Shown here one piece after another: positions 16,012-23,283 of a DNA stretch of 46,601 bases. A program made the translations under genes and the position numbers. The notes under the pieces were generated by a model. The model did no database searches and was not told the DNA's origin. It saw only the letters and a program-made list of their open reading frames with translations. Origin of the DNA: Rhodocyclales bacterium (GTDB lineage Bacteria; Pseudomonadota; Gammaproteobacteria; Burkholderiales; Rhodocyclaceae); NCBI GenBank assembly GCA_016215645.1, contig JACRIX010000069.1:1-46601 (forward strand), given 5' to 3'. Every line of letters begins with the position of its first letter. Position 1 is the first letter of the stretch.

Positions 16012-17529
16012 ATGCAGCACCAAATCGCCCTCAAGCTGGCTGTCGCCGAAGACCGACATTCAGCGTTGCAGCGACATCCGCTACTGGCGGGCGCTGGCGC
16101 TCGCGAACAACAGAACCTGGTCAGCGTGTACTACGACACGGGGCGCCTGGCGCTGCGGCGCGAAGGTCTCCTGTTGCGCCTGCGGCGCCAGGGGGCTTCA
16201 TGGATTCAGACGATAAAGCGCCAGAGCGAATCGGGCAGCGGATTGACCATCCGGCCGGAATGGCAGGCGCCCTACCTGAATCATTTCGACTTCATGCAGG
16301 TTGACGACGCGGAACTCCGTGACTGGCTGCAGCAGGAAAAGATAGCCAGCCGGATAGCCTCGGTGTTTGAAACCAAATTCCGACGCACCAGCTGGCATAT
16401 CGAGCGCACCCACGGGGTACGAATCCTGGCCAAGCTGGATCGCGGCTGGATCGCGTCCGACGGGCGCCGCGAAGCCCTTTCCGAGCTGGAATTGCAGTTG
16501 TTGTCGGGCACGTTTGACAACCTTTACGAGGTCGCCCTGGAGCTGGCCCGCAATCAGTCCCTGCCGCCACTGCCGCTGTCGAAGGCGGAACGAGGCTACC
16601 GACTGTTTCGGAACACGCCACGGCGACCCGTGCGGGCCTCCGAAATCGATGTTCGAAAACTGCAGACACCTCTGGCGGCCTTTCGTCTCATTGCCCTGGA
16701 TTGCCTGAGCCACCTTCAATCGAACCATGCCGGAGCGAGCGACGCCGACGATCCGGAATATGTGCACCAGATGCGGGTTGCCACGCGTCGCCTGCGTGCC
16801 GCATTGCGCATGTTTCGTCCGGTATTGCCTGCGGGCCTTGAAGACACGCTGGCCGGTCCATTGCGCGACCTGATGAACAGCCTCGGTCAAGCCCGTGACC
16901 TTGACGTGCTGGTCGCCGAGATCGTCAGTCCCGTGGTCCGAGCGATACCCGATGACCCGCGTTTGACTGATCTGGCCGGCGCCATCACCAATCGCCAATA
17001 TGCAGTGCGAAACGCCATACGTCACGCACTCAAGCAGCCGGCGTACGGCCGGCTACTGCTGACGGCCAGCCAACTCTTGCATCAGTCGCCGTTCATCGAT
17101 CTGCCCACTCCCAAAGACGATGCGCCTGCCCTTTTGCCGTTTGCCGATCGTCGCCTGCGCAGGCTGCTGCGGCGGATCCATGAGCTCGCGGAATCGGTGC
17201 GCGTGGAACACCCGCCAACGCTGCACGAATTGCGCATCGCGATCAAGCGCCTGCGTTATGCCGTCGAGTTCTTCGGCGCGGCAATTCCCGGCAAAACGGG
17301 AAGCACCGTGGTCAAGCGACTATCCGGACTGCAGGAAGAACTCGGGCAGCTGAACGATTTGTCCAGTGCCGGCAACATGCTGATGGTCTGCGCCGGTCGC
17401 GAGCAGCACCTGCGCGAAGCAGTGACTTTGATCGGCGGCTGGCACGGCCAGCGCCATGCGGCACTGCTGGCGGCGATACCGGACCACCTGGAAACCGTGC
17501 GCGGCCTGAAGCTGCCCAAACTCTTGTAG
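16012..17529 (+). CDS. CYTH-CHAD domain protein with a degenerate CYTH signature
   Basis: 505 residues from the ATG at 16012; an upstream in-frame ATG at 15961 would add 17 residues, but the CYTH domain begins right at residue 4. CYTH (about 1-205) normally opens with ExExK; here it reads QIALK, so both metal-binding glutamates are missing, although later Arg/Lys/Glu positions such as LLLRLRRQ, TIKRQ and ELELQL remain. CHAD (about 215-500) has two histidine/arginine-rich helices, VHQMRVATRRLRAALRMF and LHELRIAIKRLRYAVEFF. CYTH enzymes split inorganic triphosphate; CHAD domains bind polyphosphate. Loss of the glutamates suggests a binding or regulatory role. End of the olsA operon. Confidence 0.85.
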   Translation: MQHQIALKLAVAEDRHSALQRHPLLAGAGAREQQNLVSVYYDTGRLALRREGLLLRLRRQGASWIQTIKRQSESGSGLTIRPEWQAPYLNHFDFMQVDDAELRDWLQQEKIASRIASVFETKFRRTSWHIERTHGVRILAKLDRGWIASDGRREALSELELQLLSGTFDNLYEVALELARNQSLPPLPLSKAERGYRLFRNTPRRPVRASEIDVRKLQTPLAAFRLIALDCLSHLQSNHAGASDADDPEYVHQMRVATRRLRAALRMFRPVLPAGLEDTLAGPLRDLMNSLGQARDLDVLVAEIVSPVVRAIPDDPRLTDLAGAITNRQYAVRNAIRHALKQPAYGRLLLTASQLLHQSPFIDLPTPKDDAPALLPFADRRLRRLLRRIHELAESVRVEHPPTLHELRIAIKRLRYAVEFFGAAIPGKTGSTVVKRLSGLQEELGQLNDLSSAGNMLMVCAGREQHLREAVTLIGGWHGQRHAALLAAIPDHLETVRGLKLPKLL

Positions 17530-17584
17530 TGCCCGCTCATGGACAGGTTTGCGCGAATACCACACATTTCTTGATGTAGCAAAA

Positions 17585-17618
17585 CTGTAACAGGTCAGTA
17601 ACCTGGGTCCGGGATGAT
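17585..17618 (+). promoter_or_regulatory. PHO-box promoter of the porin gene
   Basis: CTGTAAC (17585-17591), 4 bases, CAGTAAC (17596-17602), then 10 bases and GATGAT (17613-17618) as a plausible -10. These are among the best half-sites in the window. The transcript would carry a leader of about 80 bases before the ATG at 17704. Confidence 0.65.
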
Positions 17619-17703
17619 TGCGCAAGCGCCGCTCGGATCGACCTGTGCCGGTATTGGGTCTCCGAGGGCGATGATTTTGATGTCCCAATCCAATGGAGAA
17701 ACC

Positions 17704-18819
17704 ATGAAACACAAGCTATTGGCAATCGCTGTCGCCGGCATCTCTGGCGCCTCATTTGCCCAAACCAACGTCACCATCCAGGGCGCCTTCGATTCCGGCG
17801 TGCAGATGTTCAGCACGGAAACTGCCGGTGTCAAAACCCGCACCAATCGCTGGGGATCGTCGAGCAATTCCACCACGTCGAACATTACCTTTGTCGTTAC
17901 CGAGGACCTCGGCGGTGGCATGAAGGCCGGCCTGTTCCTCAAGACCGACCCGACTGCGGGAACTGCAAACGCTGCTGCCAGCCTGTGGAACAGCCAAAAC
18001 TATCTTTGGGTCTCCGGCGGCTTCGGCAAGGTTTCGCTCGGCTTCATGGACAACTTTGCCAATACGACGGCAACCACCGCGCAACCCTATGGCACCGCCA
18101 TGGGCGGCGGCTGGTCGAGTGCCTTCGGTCGCCTGAACGGAGTCGGCACCTCGTCCGCCGGCGCCGTGGCAAACGTCGCCGTCGCAACCGCAGCGACGGC
18201 GGGCACCTTCGCCGGTGCCCGCGACATCCGCGTTAACAACTCCATCAAGTGGGACAGCCCCAACTGGTCGGGTTTCACCGCCGGATTGCTCTATCGGGCG
18301 CCCAACTCGGGTAGCGGCAACGCCGCAGCAGATGCCGACGGCCAGACCCAGGTCGGCATGAACTACAACAATGGGCCCTTGAACCTTTCCTACACCCATT
18401 CCAACTTCATGACCAACGTCGCCAGCCTGAACAAGGGCGTCGCCACCCACAACCTGCTGGCTGCCAACTACAAGTTCGGCGACGTAACGATGTACGGTGG
18501 CTGGACGTCATCCAAGGCAACGGGGAACGGTGCCGTTGCCGGCGCCACGGCTTCGGTCGACGCACGCTCATGGAACGTCGCGCTGAAGTGGCAGGCAACG
18601 GCAACGATGGCCATAATGGCCAACGTCCTGCGCTCGGACGACAAGCTGATCGCCGACCAGGATCGCTCGCTGAACTCGCTCGGCCTGGACTACGCACTGA
18701 GCAAGCGCACCGTAGCCTATGCGCGCTGGGAAGGCGGCGACAACGACAAGTCAGTCACCACCGGAGCCAGCGGCGGGAAATTCAACCGCACCGCGTTGGG
18801 CCTGCGTCACAGCTTTTGA
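17704..18819 (+). CDS. Outer-membrane porin, betaproteobacterial type
   Basis: 371 residues. Signal peptide of 19 residues (cleavage at SFA-QTNVT), start of the first strand as NVTIQGAFDSGVQ, an NITFVVTEDLGGGMKAGLFLKT block typical of the Gram-negative porin family, and the closing aromatic LGLRHSF needed for outer-membrane assembly. It should form a trimeric 16-strand channel. The loops are unusually rich in Ala, Gly, Ser and Thr (about residues 145-175). A strong PHO box upstream suggests it is made in phosphate shortage, like PhoE or OprP, although the family differs. A terminator follows, so it is monocistronic. Confidence 0.9.
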   Translation: MKHKLLAIAVAGISGASFAQTNVTIQGAFDSGVQMFSTETAGVKTRTNRWGSSSNSTTSNITFVVTEDLGGGMKAGLFLKTDPTAGTANAAASLWNSQNYLWVSGGFGKVSLGFMDNFANTTATTAQPYGTAMGGGWSSAFGRLNGVGTSSAGAVANVAVATAATAGTFAGARDIRVNNSIKWDSPNWSGFTAGLLYRAPNSGSGNAAADADGQTQVGMNYNNGPLNLSYTHSNFMTNVASLNKGVATHNLLAANYKFGDVTMYGGWTSSKATGNGAVAGATASVDARSWNVALKWQATATMAIMANVLRSDDKLIADQDRSLNSLGLDYALSKRTVAYARWEGGDNDKSVTTGASGGKFNRTALGLRHSF

Positions 18820-18864
18820 TTTCCCGCTCCACGTCGGCGCAATGCCGACGTTTTGCATAGCCTG

Positions 18865-18890
18865 GGCCACTCTTCGGAGTGGCCTTTTTT
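18865..18890 (+). terminator. Rho-independent terminator of the porin gene
   Basis: Perfect 8-bp stem GGCCACTC/GAGTGGCC with a TTCG loop, followed by six T. It ends the porin transcript 46 bases after the stop. The 177 bases from here to the next gene contain no recognisable gene. Confidence 0.95.
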
Positions 18891-19067
18891 GCGGTCTTCG
18901 AATACATCGGGCTGATCGACTGCCGCGCCAGGCGGCCTTGGCCGTGCAGCGGAGGCCATTCACCCTGTCCAATTTGCAATCTGCCGGACATGGACATGAA
19001 ACATCTCCGCCCTAGCATCGCAAACGTTCTTTTAGCCTGCACCAGGCCTTAAAAATTCGACGTCGGG

Positions 19068-20876
19068 ATGACCCCGTCACGGCGACCACCGGGCGTCACC
19101 GCCCGTTGGCTTGAAAACTACTTTGGTATCCCTGCAATGAGTCACGGAATAGATGAGCTCGCGCAATCGAAAGAGGACGACCCACGGTCGGAGGATGTCC
19201 ACGAGGCAGCCCCCATCGCCGCGGATGTGCTTAGCCAATGTAGGCCCGTCGATGCCCGCGCAAAGACCATCGACGTCATGCAGCGCTTCTTCGCCGAACC
19301 GAGCCTGAGCAGCCTTCCGGTGATTGACGAGGCCAACGGACGCCCGGTGGGACTGATCAATCAGGCGATGTTCCTGAGCGATCTGGCCAAGCCCTTCCAC
19401 AAGGAAGTCTATTCGAACAGAAGTTGCCGCAGCCTGATGGATCGGTCACCGATCATCGTCGATATACAGGAACCGCTGGCCGAGGTGTCAGCGCGACTCG
19501 CCGAATCCAGGTCGAAAGGAACGGCAGACGGATTCATCATCATTTCCGGCGGCCGCTACCAGGGCATCGGACGCACCCAGGACGTGCTGCGAATCATGGC
19601 CGAGACGCATCGGCTGCACTCGCAACGAATCGCGATGAGTCGTGACCGGCTGGAAGAAATGGTGCGCATCCGCACCCGGGCGTTGACGGATGCGCGAGAC
19701 GCCGCCAACGCGGCCAACGTTGCAAAAAGCGCCTTCCTCGCCAACATGAGTCATGAAATCCGGACGCCGATGAACGGCATACTCGGCATGGCCCATCTGA
19801 TGCGGCGTGGCGGAGTTTCCCTCAAACAGGCGGAACGCCTGGACACCATCGAAAAGTCCGGCCTGCACCTGCTGGCGGTCATCAACAACATCCTCGATAT
19901 CTCCAAGATCGAGGCACGGAAGATTGTCCTCGAAGAAACGCCAATGAGCGTCTCCGGTGTGCTCGACAACGTCAGGTCCATGCTCATGGAGCAGGCCCTG
20001 GAAAAGAACCTCGATCTCATGCTGGACCTGGGAGCGTTGCCGGAACCCCTGAGCGGCGACCCGACCCGTCTACAGCAAGCGGTCCTCAACTTCGCCAGCA
20101 ACGCCATCAAATTTACCGACCAGGGCTCCGTCACCCTGCGTGCGTTCGAACTTGCGCAAACCACCGACAGCGTGCTGGTGCGCATCGAGGTTCAGGACAC
20201 GGGCATCGGCATCGCCGCCGAGGCGATTCCGAGGCTGTTCAACGCCTTTGAACAAGCCGACAACTCGACGACGCGCAAATATGGAGGCACCGGGCTCGGC
20301 CTGGTAATCTCGCGCCGCCTTGCGGAAATGATGGGAGGTGAAACCGGCGTGGTCAGTCATGTCGGCCGCGGCAGCACCTTCTGGCTTACCGTACGCCTGA
20401 AGCGGCTATCGCCGGCCGACGAAAGCACTCTGCGCCCTGCCGGCGTCGGCAATACGGAGGCCGAATTGAAGCGACTGCACAGCGGCAAGCGTGTCATGGT
20501 GGCCGACGATGAACCAATCAACCGGATGGTGGCGCGGATTCAACTGGAGGATATCGGCTTCGCGGTAGACACCGCTGAAAACGGCGCCGAAGCGGTAGCC
20601 CTGGCGCTGACAACATCCTACGCAGCGATATTCATGGACATGCAGATGCCGGAGGTCGATGGCCTTGAAGCCACCCGGCGAATTCGCGCGATTCCCCTGC
20701 ACAGGCACACGGCAATCATCGCCATGACAGCCAATGTGTTCGCCGAGGATCGGGCCCGTTGCTTTCATTCGGGAATGGATGATTTCCTGATGAAGCCGAT
20801 TTCCCCGGAAACGCTCTTCGGAATGCTCTTGAAGAGACTTGGACGGCAGGAAGCCCCGGCCACCCGAGTGGCGTGA
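19068..20876 (+). CDS. Hybrid sensor histidine kinase with CBS pair and receiver domain
   Basis: 602 residues from the ATG at 19068; an ATG at 19137 is an alternative since the first 23 residues look non-domain. Order: two CBS repeats (about 50-180), a coiled linker, a HisKA domain with [14 protein letters not shown] (phospho-acceptor His229), an ATPase domain ([22 protein letters not shown]), and a receiver (DDEP, phospho-acceptor Asp524 in [10 protein letters not shown], then MTAN and KP). No membrane span is seen, so it is cytosolic. CBS pairs usually sense adenine nucleotides, which suggests an energy or nucleotide signal. No separate response regulator gene is adjacent. Lies in the PHO island but no PHO box was seen before it. 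Confidence 0.9.
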   Translation: MTPSRRPPGVTARWLENYFGIPAMSHGIDELAQSKEDDPRSEDVHEAAPIAADVLSQCRPVDARAKTIDVMQRFFAEPSLSSLPVIDEANGRPVGLINQAMFLSDLAKPFHKEVYSNRSCRSLMDRSPIIVDIQEPLAEVSARLAESRSKGTADGFIIISGGRYQGIGRTQDVLRIMAETHRLHSQRIAMSRDRLEEMVRIRTRALTDARDAANAANVAKSAFLANMSHEIRTPMNGILGMAHLMRRGGVSLKQAERLDTIEKSGLHLLAVINNILDISKIEARKIVLEETPMSVSGVLDNVRSMLMEQALEKNLDLMLDLGALPEPLSGDPTRLQQAVLNFASNAIKFTDQGSVTLRAFELAQTTDSVLVRIEVQDTGIGIAAEAIPRLFNAFEQADNSTTRKYGGTGLGLVISRRLAEMMGGETGVVSHVGRGSTFWLTVRLKRLSPADESTLRPAGVGNTEAELKRLHSGKRVMVADDEPINRMVARIQLEDIGFAVDTAENGAEAVALALTTSYAAIFMDMQMPEVDGLEATRRIRAIPLHRHTAIIAMTANVFAEDRARCFHSGMDDFLMKPISPETLFGMLLKRLGRQEAPATRVA

Positions 20877-20918
20877 ATGCGAAGCACCTGTCACCCATCC
20901 GGCCCCGCATAGTGCACC

Positions 20919-21677
20919 TCAAATACTCACGCCGAGCCAACGTTTGACCTGCTGAACTACCCAATCCGGGTCATCGAGCGGAAGATCGTGCCCTGCATCG
21001 GGATGAATTTGCAGCGGAATTTGCCATTGTTTGGCGAGGCGCCGGGAACAGGCGGATGCGACCAGGCCATCGCACTCCGAGGCCAGCAGCAGCACCCGCT
21101 CGACGGGCCGTGCCGTCGGCGCACGATAGGTGCTGGCGGCGAACAGCTGAACCAGCGCATTGCGCCGCGACACCGGATTTTCGGTACGCCAGACAGTCCA
21201 TTGCCCGATCACCGTATCGGCGGCACCGCGGCTCGTCATGCGAAAAATCGCCGCCTCGATCCGGCGCTCGCTCGCTGGCAGGGCCAGCAGCCCCAGCACG
21301 CGGAAATAGTTGCGCGGCAGCAGGCGTTGGTAAAACGCGCTGAACGGACGCAGACTGGTGTTGATCAGCACCGCCCGCTCGACATCCTGCGGATGACGCT
21401 CGGCCCAGGCCACCGCCACCATGGCGCCGAGAGACATGCCCAGAATTGCGCAGGGGCGCGGAACTCCGGCACCGACGATTTCCATGTGGCACCAATCGGC
21501 CATCGCCTCGACGGTGGCGGGACTGCGCATGTGATTGCGGCGGCCATTTCCCGGCAAGTCGAGACAGAGTACCTTTGCGCCCAATGCTAGCTCCATGCGC
21601 CGCGGAAAGTCCCCCCAGTGCCTGGCCTCGCGAGTCAGGCCGCGCAGCATCACCCAATCCGGCGTCGGTCCGGTCAT
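20919..21677 (-). CDS. Alpha/beta-hydrolase fold protein
   Basis: 252 residues. Nucleophile elbow GMSLGA, an acid candidate in SECDGLV, and the catalytic His in AGHDLPLDDP, all in the correct order. The opening MLRGLTREARHWGDFPRRM has the oxyanion-type loop of esterase-like hydrolases. No signal peptide. Substrate unknown. The start overlaps the stop of the upstream carboxypeptidase gene by 4 bases, so the two are translated together. Confidence 0.82.
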   Translation of the reverse strand: MTGPTPDWVMLRGLTREARHWGDFPRRMELALGAKVLCLDLPGNGRRNHMRSPATVEAMADWCHMEIVGAGVPRPCAILGMSLGAMVAVAWAERHPQDVERAVLINTSLRPFSAFYQRLLPRNYFRVLGLLALPASERRIEAAIFRMTSRGAADTVIGQWTVWRTENPVSRRNALVQLFAASTYRAPTARPVERVLLLASECDGLVASACSRRLAKQWQIPLQIHPDAGHDLPLDDPDWVVQQVKRWLGVSI

Positions 21678-22699
21678 CTGCCGCCATCCTCGTACCAGCG
21701 CCGCATCGCGGCGGCACGATGCCGCTCGCGCGCTTCGTCACGCGGCAGCCAAAGCGAATAGCCGCTGGCCGCTCTTGCCATGAAGTCCAGCCAGGATAGG
21801 TGGCGGCGCAGCACACGCTGGCGCCTATGCTCGATCAGCGGGTTGAATATCCCGTGCCGCGAAAAAATCTGCCGGGGATTCTTCTTGACCCACAGCCACG
21901 AACCCATTTCCAGCGTCAGGGGCAGGAAGGGGCTTTGGCCACGGCTCAAGGACCGCAAGTAAAGGTGGTCCCACAAATCGCCATGGGCAAGATATTGCCG
22001 GCTCTGCGGCTCGAATACGTAGCGATGATGACTGTGCGTCTGGTCGAGGATTTCCATCAAGGCATGCATCTCGGGCAGATGCCGCATGGGCGCGCTGGAG
22101 TGGGCATAGGGAAACCAGATTCGATCGCTCAGGCCGAATCCCGAATGACAATCGACAGCGATGCTGAAGGCATGGCCCAGCAGTTCCTGCTCGACCAGTT
22201 CGCACAGAGCGCGGCTTTCGATTTCCATGGGCTCGCGCTCCGGTCCGCGATACCAGGGTAGACGCGGACTGATCCGATGACCGCCGATCAGTGCAGGCGG
22301 CCTGTCGATCGCATCCAGCGGCGCGTTGCGCATCAGATCCACGCCATTCGGATTGGCACGCGTACGCAGCAGCATGCCGCCAGGATTGACCACCGGCACG
22401 AACACCATGCGCAGATTCTCCAACTGGGCATGCAATGTCGTATCCCAGCGCAGGCGTTGGACAATGCTCTGGAGATAGGCAATCACCACTTCCGCACCAA
22501 TGCGCTCCAGTCCGTGCACGCCCCCGAAGAATCCGATGGCAGGCGCCGCAGGATCGCTGCTGCCGAGAATGAATGCCCGCAAGGGCAGCGTAGTTCCAGC
22601 GCAAGGAACCCGGCACAGCGTGCGCGTTTCGACCCGCGCGCCCCCTTCGGCGGCGATTCGCTCCAGTTCGTCTAGTTCGCTAGCTTGATTGTCGATCAT
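21674..22699 (-). CDS. M14-family zinc carboxypeptidase-like protein
   Basis: 341 residues, cytosolic. Zinc ligands His62 and Glu65 in GGVHGLERIG and the third histidine in VDCHSGFG are present; NPNGVDLMRN is the usual substrate-binding block and the general base is the glutamate in LTLEMGSW. Related enzymes trim peptidoglycan peptides or deacylate amino acids (succinylglutamate desuccinylase/aspartoacylase branch). The HGLERIG pattern could fit either. The partner alpha/beta hydrolase overlaps it. Divergent from the small-ORF/phoX unit. Confidence 0.82.
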   Translation of the reverse strand: MIDNQASELDELERIAAEGGARVETRTLCRVPCAGTTLPLRAFILGSSDPAAPAIGFFGGVHGLERIGAEVVIAYLQSIVQRLRWDTTLHAQLENLRMVFVPVVNPGGMLLRTRANPNGVDLMRNAPLDAIDRPPALIGGHRISPRLPWYRGPEREPMEIESRALCELVEQELLGHAFSIAVDCHSGFGLSDRIWFPYAHSSAPMRHLPEMHALMEILDQTHSHHRYVFEPQSRQYLAHGDLWDHLYLRSLSRGQSPFLPLTLEMGSWLWVKKNPRQIFSRHGIFNPLIEHRRQRVLRRHLSWLDFMARAASGYSLWLPRDEARERHRAAAMRRWYEDGGR

Positions 22700-22783
22700 G
22701 ATCCCCGTCCGCCACTTCGTGGCGCGCCGGAGGATAGCGCATGTCTGGCATCGGATGAGAACTCAATGGCGCGACCACTCGAA

Positions 22784-22828
22784 CTGTCATCGACATGAAA
22801 ACTGCCTGCAACACTTGCCCGCTAAGGT
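22784..22828 (+). promoter_or_regulatory. PHO-box promoter before the small ORFs and phoX
   Basis: Three 7-mers on an 11-bp pitch: CTGTCAT (22784, a perfect half-site), ATGAAAA (22795, poor) and CTGCAAC (22806, 6 of 7). Ten bases later comes TAAGGT (22823-22828) as the -10. Transcription would start near 22835, just ahead of the first small ORF. Confidence 0.55.
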
Positions 22829-22865
22829 ATCCGGATCGCCACCGTCAATTCGTGGAGCAGGCCAG

Positions 22866-22955
22866 ATGCAATTCCTATTCGATCGCTTGTTTTGCGTCAT
22901 CGATCACTACTTTGATCACGAATGGACCGTTATCTGGCCGATCGACGACCTGTGA
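22866..22955 (+). CDS. Possible 29-residue small protein upstream of phoX
   Basis: ATG at 22866 with GGAG at 22854-22857, 8 bases upstream. The peptide (begins MQFLFDRLFCVIDHYF) is aromatic and acidic with almost no lysine, which is not what a random high-GC frame gives. It lies about 30 bases after a predicted PHO start point. No family recognised; too short for homology by eye. May be a real small protein or an upstream leader ORF. Confidence 0.4.
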   Translation: MQFLFDRLFCVIDHYFDHEWTVIWPIDDL

Positions 22956-23001
22956 GTCGCCCGGATCACACTGCCACCCCCGTTGAACCAGAGGACCCGC
23001 C

Positions 23002-23127
23002 ATGAATCACCACCTCTCACGCCATTCCATTTTTGTCCTCGGAAACACCCTGATCTGGGGAATCATTGAGGTGATCGCGCTGTTCCGCTCGCGCTCGGAG
23101 AACACTCGCCACCCGCAGCAGCGGTGA
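23002..23127 (+). CDS. Possible 41-residue single-span membrane protein upstream of phoX
   Basis: ATG at 23002 with AGAGGA 6 bases upstream. The peptide has a basic N-terminus, one hydrophobic segment (about residues 9-28, IFVLGNTLIWGIIEVIALF) and a charged tail, the layout of a small inner-membrane protein. It is 46 bases after the 29-residue ORF and on the same putative PHO transcript. No name can be given. Confidence 0.5.
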   Translation: MNHHLSRHSIFVLGNTLIWGIIEVIALFRSRSENTRHPQQR

Positions 23128-23131
23128 TCGA

Positions 23132-23227
23132 ATGCCCGCGCGCGCAAAATCCGAAGCCAACCGCCTGTTGGCACGCCGTGCCATGGAACACTTCAACAAA
23201 AATCGCGCTCTGCTCGTCGACGGCTGA
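23132..23227 (+). CDS. Possible 31-residue basic small ORF upstream of phoX
   Basis: ATG 4 bases after the previous stop; the peptide begins MPARAKSEANRLLARRAMEHF and is basic and helical. No clear ribosome site, so translation would rely on coupling. The stop codon falls inside the weak PHO box of phoX. It could be chance. Confidence 0.35.
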   Translation: MPARAKSEANRLLARRAMEHFNKNRALLVDG

Positions 23228-23241
23228 CACATGCCTTGCAC
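23224..23241 (+). promoter_or_regulatory. Possible PHO box of phoX
   Basis: CTGACAC (23224-23230), 4 bases, CTTGCAC (23235-23241): 6 of 7 and 5 of 7 matches to CTGTCAC on the 11-bp pitch. The hexamer 10 bases downstream (GAGCAT) is a poor -10; TATTGA slightly earlier is possible. phoX may instead be read from the promoter at 22784. Confidence 0.4.
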
Positions 23242-23283
23242 GGGGGGTATTGAGCATTGATTCGACCAAGGACAACCAAAGCA

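Noticed and set aside
22689-22955. 88-codon frame upstream of phoX
   Set aside because: Arg/His-rich with no ribosome site, it runs through the PHO box and ends in the same frame as the 29-codon ORF, whose own start fits better.
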